From assembly GCA_004352715.1 (NCBI GenBank), contig SCFE01000055.1:1587096-1651095 (forward strand): a DNA stretch of 64,000 bases, given 5' to 3'. The translations under genes were made by a program, and so were the position numbers. The DNA is from Hofstenia miamia. Its lineage: Eukaryota; Xenacoelomorpha; Acoela. Each line of letters begins with the position of its first letter. Position 1 is the stretch's first letter. The notes under the pieces are model-generated. The model was not told the origin of the DNA, made no database searches, and saw only the letters and a program-made list of their open reading frames with translations. Below, piece by piece: positions 18,361 through 29,770 of the stretch.

Positions 18361-19226
18361 TAGATCTTATTTCAATAACAGACAACAATTCGTAGAAATT
18401 AAAAACATAGCATCTCATTCAATGATAATTATCCATAGAATTCCACAAGATGCAATACTTGGATCTCTATTATTTATAATCTATGTAAATGACATCAAAT
18501 TTAAAAATAAGATTAAATTTATATAGTATGCTGATGATACTTTATTATATTCAACCAAACATGAAGATTTACACAATGCATTAGACAGAGCTATCTTATA
18601 TTTTGATAAGAATATAATGAAGTTAAACATTGAAAAAACAAAGTTCATGGAATTAAGCAAATCAAACGATGAGAAACTAATAAGTAAATCAATAAAATCA
18701 TTGAGGAATAAAATTTAGTTGTATACCTAGGTATTATTTTTGATAATAAATTATTGTTTAAACTCTGTAAAATACAATTAATTGGAAAATTTGATCCTAA
18801 AATCATAAAAGATCAAAGAACAAGCTTGAAAGAATGTTGAATTGGAGTTTAAGTGTCATCTGTAAAAATAGTGATTCAGAAAACACCAAAATATTTTATT
18901 ATCTTTTTTCATTAGACTATTTACAAAAACTAAAATCATTACAAATATTTTTCAATTTAGATCAAAAGAAGAACTTTCATCAAAACTACATATCAGAACC
19001 AAGTGTTATAGAACATTAAATTTACAAAGGAATCATGAAGAACTGTTTTATTCATTACTGTATAAATCTATGGAATAAATTATTGCTTGAAATTAAAGAA
19101 GAAGCTAGGTTTAAAGAATTTAAGAACAAAATTAAAATAGAATTATCACCAAAGAAAAAACTTATTTCGAAATATAGAAAAGCTAGATTTACTTTAAATC
19201 TTAATTGTTTTTATTCTTTTTTGTAA
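18361..19226 (+). mobile_element. CR1/L2-like LINE RT fragment, plus strand
   Basis: A conceptual reading includes NRQQFVEIKNIASHSM, then IPQDAILGSLLFIIYVNDIK (18450-18510), then a stop, then YADDTLLYSTKHEDLHNALD (18527-18588) with the catalytic YADD intact, then LNIEKTKFMELSKS. After frameshifts the C-terminus reads HYCINLWNKLLLEIKEEARF (19053-19112). GxPQGxILGPLLFxxYxNDI and YADDT are standard RT blocks of this LINE group. In-frame stops (for example before YADD) make it a pseudogene. It has the opposite orientation to the LINE at 14335-17640. Confidence 0.75.
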
Positions 19227-20104
19227 TTTACAAAGGTTTGAAATATATTTTTATTATTATAATTAACATTATTATTATTAAAAATTACTTTCGCCTATGT
19301 AACAATTAGATCTTTAGCATTAAGTGTAACATACTCAAAACATTTCTGCTTACATGAGTTGAAAGTAAAACATAATTTTGTATTTTATAAACAACTAAAT
19401 TTTATTTCCATGTTTCTGAATTTACATTATGGCAATATGTCTGTTTATAGACACTTTTAAATACTTATCCTATCTCGATGAAAAAGGGTTAAAAATTTAT
19501 TTTGAATTTTTTTCCAACAAAGTTTCAAACCGGATCTTGTGTAAAATTTCGTTTAAAAATCACTAATTTGCTAAAGCAATGGAAGATTTGTAAGTCAGAA
19601 ATGTTGCACTGTAATGTGCTTCCATCTAGAGTGTAATATGTAATGGGATTTGCCCTCAAAATTTGTGACTATAATTTATTTCACCTCTTGTACAAAAAAT
19701 TCAGTAACCCAAAAAATATTCGATGTTCTGAAAATATTTTTAGTTTAAGTTCTAGTCATATCTATATTTGACAAACTAAGGGTGACCGCTGTATCTTTTT
19801 GTTCTTAAAGGATAAGATTGACAAACTGAAGCCTGACAAAACTCGATTAGTTGCCATGGAAACGCTAACTTATCAAATTAAATTTTTTAACAAATATTCA
19901 CGTAATATGAGTTATCAATCTTGTGGTATAACATTTAGGAGGATTGTTTAATTTATAAAAACCATTTAATTCCCCACTAGCTATCTTAAAATAGGTGTTA
20001 AAGGTTTTACATGAAAATTATTCGAATACAAATGTATTCATATCTAAGTCAATCTTCTCTAAATAACTTGTCATGTTGAATGATATGTTGACGTTATTTA
20101 ACAC

Positions 20105-20108
<4 letters not shown>
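19227..20108. other. No gene recognised
   Basis: AT-rich intergenic sequence. No domain, RNA gene or terminal repeat was recognised. Confidence 0.5.
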
Positions 20109-20149
<41 letters not shown>

Positions 20150-20163
20150 GAGAGAGAGAGAGT
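20109..20163. repeat. (TA)n then (AG)n compound microsatellite
   Basis: About 39 bp of TA followed by about seven AG units, then a TGTGTGTG stretch. Confidence 0.9.
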
Positions 20164-20759
20164 ATGTGTGTGAGGCGAGTATGCGGCAAGACTTTTTCAA
20201 AATGGGTACCAATTGTGAAAACACTCAGAAAAACTGAGCCGATTTTAGAGATTTCAAAGATAATTTTCTTATATCAAGGTTCCCTGCTTGATAAATTTGG
20301 ATTTACTTGAAAATTTAGTCGTATTTTGAAAATTTCATTATCATGCATTTTTAGCTCTGGGTGAAATTCAAAAGTATTAAATGATCGATCCTCTTAATCT
20401 GATCTGTCGTCTACAATTACCCTTGCATAAATACCGGTATATTGCATAAAACATTGGCTTTATATAAAAATTTATTATTAAATTTGATTTTGTTTTCATG
20501 TTTTACTATGCATTGACATCATGCCTATTATTAGATTCCTATTAGTGCCGGTAGCAATAGTAGATGACAATCGAAAAATGATTCTGTACCTTCTAAACAG
20601 TAAGAAATTCAAATTCTTCGGCAGTCGTGATGTGGTGTAGTGTTATGAAAATTGTCATATAACAAATATGGGGCAAAAGGAAATGAAAGATAATTTTGGA
20701 GCAGAACCGTTTGAGCAGAGCAATTTGATGCAGCTTCACAGACATCTGCTCTACTTCAA

Positions 20760-20795
<36 letters not shown>

Positions 20796-21170
20796 NNNNN
20801 NNNNNNNNNNNNNNNNNNNNNNNNNNNNNNNNNNNNNNNNNNNNNNNNNNNNNNNNNNNNNNNNNNNNNNNNNNNNNNNNNNNNNNNNNNNNNNNNNNNN
20901 NNNNNNNNNNNNNNNNNNNNNNNNNNNNNNNNNNNNNNNNNNNNNNNNNNNNNNNNNNNNNNNNNNNNNNNNNNNNNNNNNNNNNNNNNNNNNNNNNNNN
21001 NNNNNNNNNNNNNNNNNNNNNNNNNNNNNNNNNNNNNNNNNNNNNNNNNNNNNNNNNNNNNNNNNNNNNNNNNNNNNNNNNNNNNNNNNNNNNNNNNNNN
21101 NNNNNNNNNNNNNNNNNNNNNNNNNNNNNNNNNNNNNNNNNNNNNNNNNNNNNNNNNNNNNNNNNNNNNN
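20796..21170. other. Assembly gap in (TA)n
   Basis: 375 N bases with TA repeats on both sides (20763-20794 and 21171-21180). Confidence 0.95.
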
Positions 21171-21273
21171 TATATATATATGGGTGGCCCAAAAAAATAA
21201 AAGTTTGAAAAGTTAACCACTCATCCCAAGGTCTTGTGACCGATGACACAAAACCACTACATGCGAAATTTCA

Positions 21274-21291
21274 TTTTTTCTGGTGCCCCAA
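21274..21291 (+). repeat. Left terminal inverted repeat
   Basis: An 18-bp perfect inverted match to 22935-22952. One more base (A at 21273 against T at 22953) also pairs. Confidence 0.9.
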
Positions 21292-22934
21292 CGCGCCTAA
21301 AGAACCTTGAATTTTTTTAAATTACCCTTTTTATTCTACTAATTTTATACTACTTCTATTCGATATGAGGGTTATATGTTTTTTAATGAGGCAGTACAGT
21401 TATAGTAAATGATGAAAAACATCATATAGTGTGAAATTCAGGTTTATTTTGATTGACTAGAATCATAGAGTATCAATATAAGTAAGGGTAGAGTGTCAAC
21501 TGAATAATTATATTGCATTATTAAGTAGTTTTACATCAAAAGAATTCCATGTGTTACATGTATTTCCACAAGTTGCCACTCCACCCAAATTTCATTTTTA
21601 TAATCTAGGATTTCAACTAACCAAATTATCTCTTAAATTGAAACAAATATGTGGTCTATTAGGCTTGTAAAAACGAAAAGAGTCACTTAATTGTTTTGGA
21701 CAACTGTCGATTTTCGAGCATCTGGGAATTGATGACGATGTGATTCAATAGCATGGAAGAGGCACTGACGTTGGTCATCATCCTTTGTCAGAATCGGAAT
21801 TTATTCCTGCATCAAAGATGCACTTCGTTCAGGAAATTCATTTGTCACTTTGAGGGATTTTACTTTATCTATCGCTTGCTGGTAATTGTCTCTCTCATTC
21901 CAAGTTACTGGATTTACTTCAAGAAATCCAGTGGACGAATTAATATATGCAAAAACCGTCGAGTGTTAGCTGTTACGAAATTGGAGATGTCTCTAGACGA
22001 AGTGCTGCCAATGTCAAGGCACAATCTTTTGCAGGTTGAAGACTTCCAGCTGTCTGAAGAGCCATTATCATCGCCCTTTTGTTATTAACATCAATTGATT
22101 CGCAAAAAAAGCCAAACCTACCAACTCTTCCACTAGATACTAGAGATTACAACTCAAGAATTTCAAATCATTTGCTGGAGCAGATGCTGTGTTTGATGAC
22201 GTATACCAGTATTGAATGTATAAGGAAACAGTGCAGATCACAAACCATTCTATTCCTCCTAATTCCTTGGGTGTCAGGTTAAATTGTCTTCGAAAGGGAT
22301 AAGTCTCCATTGCATATATTTTTTTTGCCATTCATCTAGCACGATGACAAGCACCAGGGCGCAGGAAATGTACTCCGCGTGAAGGTTCTTCATGCAAGAC
22401 AAGCAGTGTCATCTCCAACATTTCTCGATAGTCATCTCACTTTGTTTTTGCATCAGTTGCTCCCTGAAAAATTCAGTGAGCACATCAGCTTGCAATGGAA
22501 GACTACCAATGCGTTGAAAATTGGAAATATCTATTGTAGACCATTTCTGCTTGAATCGCTTGAAAATTTGTATATCTCGACCACTTAATGCTATTCCAGT
22601 TCACAAATTGAAAACTTTGTTAATGACAATTTCTGAAACATGTTTTCTGCAAGCAAGATGAAGGAGATCTCTGTTCAATTGTCCTGAAGAAGCCCTGGGT
22701 GAATTTCTGTGTTGCTGGCGGTAGTATCAAATGACATGCTGGTTACCCGATCTGTCAAATTCCAAATGCGCAATACTTTGGTGTATTAATTAATTTCAAA
22801 TGTTATGTAATAAAGTGTATTTTCAATTTAACTAAATTTTGGTAAGATAAAAAAAGCAGCTAGGTATATTTTCAATTTTTAAGTAGTAAGTAAAATTGAC
22901 ATTTTTTAGTATTTTTTAACGAAATTCAATGCAA

Positions 22935-22952
22935 TTGGGGCACCAGAAAAAA
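22935..22952 (-). repeat. Right terminal inverted repeat
   Basis: TTGGGGCACCAGAAAAAA, the reverse complement of the left TIR at 21274-21291. Confidence 0.9.
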
Positions 22953-23008
22953 TTGACACAGACTGCTGAACATTTGCATGCCGGGCTTGTATACCAATGG
23001 CAATAAAG

Positions 23009-23596
23009 NNNNNNNNNNNNNNNNNNNNNNNNNNNNNNNNNNNNNNNNNNNNNNNNNNNNNNNNNNNNNNNNNNNNNNNNNNNNNNNNNNNNNNNNNNNN
23101 NNNNNNNNNNNNNNNNNNNNNNNNNNNNNNNNNNNNNNNNNNNNNNNNNNNNNNNNNNNNNNNNNNNNNNNNNNNNNNNNNNNNNNNNNNNNNNNNNNNN
23201 NNNNNNNNNNNNNNNNNNNNNNNNNNNNNNNNNNNNNNNNNNNNNNNNNNNNNNNNNNNNNNNNNNNNNNNNNNNNNNNNNNNNNNNNNNNNNNNNNNNN
23301 NNNNNNNNNNNNNNNNNNNNNNNNNNNNNNNNNNNNNNNNNNNNNNNNNNNNNNNNNNNNNNNNNNNNNNNNNNNNNNNNNNNNNNNNNNNNNNNNNNNN
23401 NNNNNNNNNNNNNNNNNNNNNNNNNNNNNNNNNNNNNNNNNNNNNNNNNNNNNNNNNNNNNNNNNNNNNNNNNNNNNNNNNNNNNNNNNNNNNNNNNNNN
23501 NNNNNNNNNNNNNNNNNNNNNNNNNNNNNNNNNNNNNNNNNNNNNNNNNNNNNNNNNNNNNNNNNNNNNNNNNNNNNNNNNNNNNNNNNNNNNNNN
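23009..23596. other. Assembly gap
   Basis: 588 N bases, with TA repeats on the right side only. Confidence 0.95.
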
Positions 23597-24098
23597 TATA
23601 TATATATAATGTATACTGTGTATCTATAGTGTTTAGTGACAATGAATTTGTTAACTTTCTCTAAATGAAGTCATTGTACGTATTATGCTTAGTAGAAATT
23701 AACCTAATATATTTTCAGAAAAACTTAGTTTTGTTTTTGTCAACTTTCTTCAAAAACTGCAGATATATCTAATTGCAACGCTTCTGTTTCTGCAGTAATT
23801 CATGCCGGTGCAATTGGCGGTAGCATCATCGGCACCCGGTGTTTGTTGTGTTAACGCCCAAGTCCTTCAATTTCAGGTATGCTTCCTATAAAAATATCAT
23901 ATAACATGTTGATTTATCTATTATGATATTTTCTTCATTTTTAAGTTAAAATTTGGTAAGGTAAATCCAAGTTCGAAAAACGACTTAATGCCCCAAAATA
24001 TACAATATTGCCTATTACGTAGGTATATTACTTGGACTTAGATCAGTATTGTCAGACCCGTGTATTAAAATCAGACTTGCAAATGGTTCTACAGTTTG

Positions 24099-24120
24099 CC
24101 CGGTAATACGGATTACCGGG
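24099..24120. repeat. Perfect 9-bp stem hairpin CCCGGTAAT/ATTACCGGG
   Basis: CCCGGTAAT, a loop ACGG, then ATTACCGGG, in a locally GC-rich patch (24050-24170). The surrounding ACCCGTG, ATCCGGGTC and AACCGG words suggest a decayed MITE, but its ends are not clear. Confidence 0.7.
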
Positions 24121-24334
24121 TCAATTTTTTGCTTAGGACATCCGGGTCTGCCGAGTAACCGGATTTTGTTTAAATAAATAAATGAGGGAAATAAAAAAGG
24201 CTCATCTTAATAAAGTCAAACTTATTGTTACTAAGCATTGAGTTACACAAATGCCATATTTGAGTTAAATAGTTATAATGGTTTCAGAAGTTTATTTGTG
24301 TTGATTTTCGTTTATTTCTGTAATAGGGCAATGC

Positions 24335-24406
24335 GATTCACTTGTTATATTTCGAATTCGAATCCGAATATCCAAGAAATGCATTTGCAAATCCGAATTC
24401 GAATCC
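24335..24406. repeat. ATTCGAATCC-rich patch
   Basis: TTCGAATTCGAATCCGAATA and later AATCCGAATTCGAATCC bracket an AAGAAATGCATTTGCAAATC core. The repeated GAATTCGAATCC words are palindromic and suggest a small repeat. No gene was seen in 23609-25060. Confidence 0.5.
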
Positions 24407-25060
24407 AAAAATAATGTGGTTCACGTAATAACTTCTATATCAAAGACATCTGTTAACAGTTACTGTTATAAATTAAAATTTATATTTAGGTTGGGTACAT
24501 TTCTCTCCCCTCGCACATTTTTATTTAATATTGAGATGGGTCTAAAGCCCACCCAGAATGTTACTCACATCAAATTTAGTTTAAGCATTTTCACAAAGTT
24601 CTTTTATCATAACCAGAAAAATATTTTGGGCTATTATTCAGCTGGTGGCAAGCGTGTGCCTAAAATTCAAAAATCCATACCAAACTCTAAAAATTGCTGA
24701 CGTCGAGAAAAATTATGCCGAACATTGGAACAATTAATAATACATTTTTGTAAAAGCTAATTTTCAAGCTTGCTACATGCAAAATTATGGACTGACTGGG
24801 TCATTAGAACGGAAAATAGGTAAGGGGGAAATTTTACCCCACCCCAGCAACTTTACATATGTCAAGATGCCCTACCTAAATAGGGTAAGTTAATAAATTT
24901 TATAAGTATTTGCCAATAGAAAACTCTTCAACAGACTTATTATTTATTATGATGATTTGAACTTGTTGAAATTTTTCCTTCATATGAAAGTGTTTCGATA
25001 ATTAATATGACAGATGTTAGAAGTATTCGAATGTCTATCAAGACCAGAGTGCTGTGCTGC

Positions 25061-25188
25061 GTGTGTCGAATGTCTATGCCAGTAAACTCTTAGTAATCGT
25101 TCAAAGTTCTTAAAAGGTATCAAGTCGTGTGTGTCGAATGTCTATGCCAGTAAACTCTTAGTAATCGTTCAAAGTTCTTAAAAGGTAT
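25061..25188 (+). repeat. Two-copy tandem repeat, 68-bp period
   Basis: The 60-bp block starting GTGTGTCGAATGTCTATGCC at 25061 recurs at 25129 without visible change through AAAAGGTAT. Only the 8-base spacer differs. Confidence 0.9.
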
Positions 25189-28100
25189 TAAATAGGGTCA
25201 CCGGTTCTTTTATTTTACATATGCTATCCAGTTCATTTTGTGACCTGTTGCAACTCTGACTAAAATTTCATCTATTGAGCGGTCCGAGCTGGGCTTAGAA
25301 TTTTGATGTGGTATTTTATGTCTCCATTCATGAAAATATCAACTTCCTTTTGATTTAATACTTTTTAGAAAAATTTATTAACTTAAATATTGACTTCACA
25401 ACAAAATGATAAAAAGTGCATTTATATATTTTAAAGTATAGACAAGGACTTGCAGGGTTTAGTTTTACGAGTTATCTGACAAACTCGTGGAATTTTAATC
25501 TCACTGAGAGCACTGATGAAAATTACTAGCTTAAGTAAAAGAGGAGACACTCCCCTAACGCGCAATGCTTTCAGGTTTTGGTGATCATATTGTTTTTAAG
25601 TTAAAGCAACTAGGCCGTTTAAGATTAACAAGTGTACCTCTAAGTTAAAATGGGCTTAGCCTCAATTCTTTTACATTACTTCATCAGATTAATTGTTTTG
25701 AAAATTTAAATGAAAGTCATAATTACGCTTACGCATTAGATTTTTTTGTTATTTGTATATATCACAAAGCTTATTCTTATGTCCCGTTGGACTATGGTAG
25801 TCTTCTGTGCTTTCACAATATTAGAGCGCAATTTCTGCGATACAAGGGCAGTGTCCCTCAGAATCTTATTATTGAACAAAATGGCGTATAAACAAAATAT
25901 TCATTGCAATGTTTTAATTTTTCAGCAATTATGAAACACTATACTATGAAATTATCATATGATACTTTACAAAAAGCACCGATAAAATTTGACATTGTGA
26001 CAAAATAGTATGAGTGAGATTCGAAAAGCCTCTCTTGAGATCGATACTAGAAATATGATACAATTTGGCCTCCAAGGCTTTCTCAGGAATGACCTCAACT
26101 TGAAGAACGCTTCCATTTCGAACATCAGCATCCCCAGAATGATTGAGATCTGTAATTTTAGACAAAATTTTGAACAATCTCAAAAGTAGTCAACTTCACA
26201 TTTTTATAGCTTTTTCACGGGAAAATTTCGTATCATAACAGCATGTATAATGGCGTTCGTAAGCATTGGTATTTCCTGGTCATAATATGTAATTTTCCTG
26301 CTACAGTTTTACGAACCAATACGCTGGGTACCATCAAAAATATTACACAAAATGACCTATGAAGAATTTAAGTTAAGTAGTTATATATTTGATTGTATTT
26401 TTAATTATATTTTTTTCCAAAGATTCGTGACGATTTTCTGACTCCTGGCCATCCCCGCTTTGTTTTGCGCCGACATGGAATTCTAATTAGTTGAAAACCT
26501 AATTGTTGGAAAGCCTTTTGGGAAGCTTTCATTGAACTTTATCAAAAAACAATGTAATGTTGAAATACTAATATTTGCTACACCAGGCAATGTCTTTCAA
26601 TGTCACAAATTGGCTGTATACGCCATCTTTTGTCGAAATATTGAACTACTAAAGAATGGATACTTTTTGTCATTTTATATAATGTTATATGAAAGCGACA
26701 TCTTGTAACAAATTATTAAATTTGTTATGCCAACTAGCGTGAAATAATAGTCAATATTACAATTAAATCAAGGATATCTTAATGGCTTCCTTTTCTGCCA
26801 GTGGATGAGATCAAAATAACTTTATCTTGATGAGTTTCTGTCTACTTTTTATTTTATTTCAAGGTAAACTTAATTATTTCAGATCAATTAAATTTGCAAG
26901 AATTATAAATCCAGCATTAATTGATTCTCTAATCAAAGCCCATTCTTTACTTTACTCTCATCATGTTTTTATATTTTTAAAAAATTTCCCCATAAAAAAT
27001 TTTGTTTTGAATTCAAAGAAGCTTTCTCATGAAATTTGCTAAAACAATTTTAATAAGTTATGTTTTGGTCAGATAAATTATTGAGTTTGCATTGAAAACT
27101 AGTTCGAATAATTTTTTGTAATATTGACCTGAATACATTTCTAATTTCCTTTATTAAGTAATTAATCCTATCTGAGTTTTATTGAAATCACACGTTAGGT
27201 GGAACAAAGAATTTCTTTAAACTAGATTTTCTTCCCTCAATTTTAAACAAATTACTCTCCTAAATTCCTGGGCGTTATTGTCAACATACCCCAATTTCAT
27301 CTAATCTAATTCTGACATAATTTACTGATATCACTAATTTCTGTAAATCGACATTAAAATCCGTGGTATATTTATTTTATAGTTTTTCATTATTTTTATT
27401 ACAATTAGTTTTTCTCAGATTATTGTCTTGCTTTATAATTTCCTCGAACTTCTGTGTTGAGTTTACACTTTTTTATCCTCTTATATGCGCTTATTTCTCG
27501 TCAACTTTCTAATTAATTATTTGAAATTAGTTTGCATATCCACTGCTTGATTTAGTTTTTGCAAATTTTAATTAATAAGCTCGTTAACCTTAGGTAAAAG
27601 TAGTATAAAATAATTAATCGAGGTTACGATCAGTAAATTATTTCTGTACAAACTTCTTATGGTTTACTTATATTTTTCCAATTTTTATTTTTTAAAAATT
27701 TTTAGATACTGGTTGCACTCGAAGTTTTAAGAAATGTAGAAAATTACCTTGCTTGTCGAGATATATGGTAATTGACGGTTAGCGTAAATTTTCAAATGTC
27801 ATTTCTCAATTTTTCAATGATTAGCCGATGAAACAACTTTAATTAAATAAATTGGAATGAGTTTAAAATGTAAACGGAGCCTATGGGCCGTTTTCATTGA
27901 AGTAAATTGGGTTTATTTTAAAAGATTAGAGTTGTTTAACTTGAATACGAGTGGATTCAATAACTTTATCTGCTTTCTTTGAACTGCTCTTCGAGCAGCA
28001 GAAAATTGCATAGCAGAATTACAACATTTGACCAACCAAAAAATTTTGTAAAACTTTCAAACACGAATTTATACGCAAACACGAGTGACGTACGGAAAGA

Positions 28101-29290
28101 GTCATGGAAGAATGCCGCCGGCAGATTGTCAACATTGATTTTTATTTACTAAATCAAGAAAAATCCTGTAAAAACGAGAAAATCCTAGAAACGTTTTTAA
28201 TTGACTATAAACTTCATCATAACTGAGATGTTCCTTTCCCGAGCAAAAAGAATACGTCAATACGTACACCCTTAATGTCATCAACGTGATCTGTCATCTT
28301 GAAACTGAGGAAAGTTGAAAAATATTAGTCTTAAACCCTAAACGTGATCATCTCTGTATGTATGATGATGATAATAAGCTAGGTTGATCCATGCAGAGTC
28401 TTTAATGTGAGGCGACACTAATTCATTCAAAACATTAAATCAAACTCTTCAATTTAATATATGAAAATTTTTTTGCGTTTATCAAAAGTCATTTAAATTT
28501 AACTATTTTTCTGGCTAGGCTAAAAAATAGTGGGAGTGTCATCTAAATTAATTTTAACACGTTCTCAAAATATAATAGACATGAATTAGTTTTTCTAAAT
28601 GTAATGTAATGCAATGTTCCTGAAAGATTGTTTCGCTTGAAGCTCATGGTTATTTTTGAACCTGTGTTCAAAATATAAATCTATCATTGTTTATATCTTT
28701 TGCGTGATTTACAAATCATTCGAGAATATGAGAGGAAAAGCGGTTTATTTATTAATTTCATGTGTGTAAACAAGCCTTGATTATCCATTGAACGACATCT
28801 AGAATTGAATGGGACAGTGTTTGGCATGTCTGATTGACAAGTGATGGCCGCTTTATTCTTAAATTTAATGATTAATGAATGGAATTTGTATTGTATAGCA
28901 GTTAATTGAATATTAAGCATTTGTTAGCGATCTACATTCCCGCTTATTAATTATTTACTCACGAGTGTTTGTAGATTTACTTTTAACATCTTTGGTGAGT
29001 AATGTTGGCATTTGATTTTTATAAATTTTTAATGCCCGCTTTCTCGATTAATTTTTTTGATCGAAGATAGTTACAAGATGTTTTCTAAAACAAATCTTCA
29101 ATAATTTATTAACGCCTGGGTTTTGGGGTCAATTTTTTAATTAAATTTTTAAATACCCTTTGATATTTAATCAGATTTATATTCGTCTAAATCTCATTTT
29201 AATATCAATTTAAAAGTAAATAAACCAAAATTTGCTTGTTGTACTCAAGAGAAATTCATTTTTTTATAAAATATTCTCGTCGACGATCTC
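25189..29290. other. No gene recognised
   Basis: About 4 kb of AT-rich sequence. Open frames are short and low in complexity. No splice-bounded exon, transposon motif or RNA gene was recognised. Confidence 0.45.
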
Positions 29291-29292
<2 letters not shown>

Positions 29293-29328
<36 letters not shown>

Positions 29329-29527
29329 NNNNNNNNNNNNNNNNNNNNNNNNNNNNNNNNNNNNNNNNNNNNNNNNNNNNNNNNNNNNNNNNNNNNNNNN
29401 NNNNNNNNNNNNNNNNNNNNNNNNNNNNNNNNNNNNNNNNNNNNNNNNNNNNNNNNNNNNNNNNNNNNNNNNNNNNNNNNNNNNNNNNNNNNNNNNNNNN
29501 NNNNNNNNNNNNNNNNNNNNNNNNNNN

Positions 29528-29558
<31 letters not shown>
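29293..29558. other. (TA)n tract containing assembly gap (29329-29527)
   Basis: 199 N bases set inside a TA repeat, so the gap probably reflects repeat length that could not be assembled. Confidence 0.95.
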
Positions 29559-29559
<1 letters not shown>

Positions 29560-29599
29560 TTCAGTCCCTTGGGTTTGAGATCTGGCATTAAATATTGCA

Positions 29600-29770
29600 G
29601 CGGTACTGGGACTAAAATGTGACTTAAACGCTAAAAGAAGAAACTGGGACAACCGATTTCAAAATATTACTCATACTTTTTGCTAATTTAGGCTAAATAG
29701 TAGCTATGGCATGCGATCACATGGTATCATGGATCAAAAAATTTCATGTGGATTTTAACGGAAGTAGAGT
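29600..29770 (+). repeat. Dispersed repeat copy, possible LINE fragment
   Basis: 29637-29668 (GAAGAAACTGGGACAACCGA...) is identical over 32 bases to 54048-54079, and similarity continues weakly downstream in both. One frame reads RNWDNRFQNIT, which resembles the post-RT 'NW-x-x-RF' region of some LINEs. This is a tentative assignment. Confidence 0.4.

Larger units (their letters stand above)
21274..22952 (-). mobile_element. DNA transposon with perfect 18-bp TIRs, transposase decayed
   Basis: TTTTTTCTGGTGCCCCAA at 21274-21291 is the exact reverse complement of 22935-22952. Inside, minus-strand readings from about 22770 down to 21700 give ordered blocks. They are VTSMSFDTTASNTEIHPG (about 22750-22690), LAENMFQKLSLTKFSICELE, YPFRRQFNLTPKELGGIEWF (22310-22250), YTSSNTASAPANDL (22200-22160), DISNFVTANTRRFLHILIRP (21980-21920) and, near 21740, HRHQFPDARKST-like sequence. 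I recall the same succession (SFDTTxSNTG...LACRHH, APxNDL, FVTxxTRRF, RRxFPDCRKS) from a transposase-like family common in invertebrates such as aphids and Hydra. Multiple stops and frameshifts show it is dead. No clear target duplication was found. Confidence 0.65.

Noticed and set aside
21753-22088. 111-codon plus-strand ORF
   Set aside because: It is antisense to the transposase-like minus-strand blocks and has no recognisable domain.
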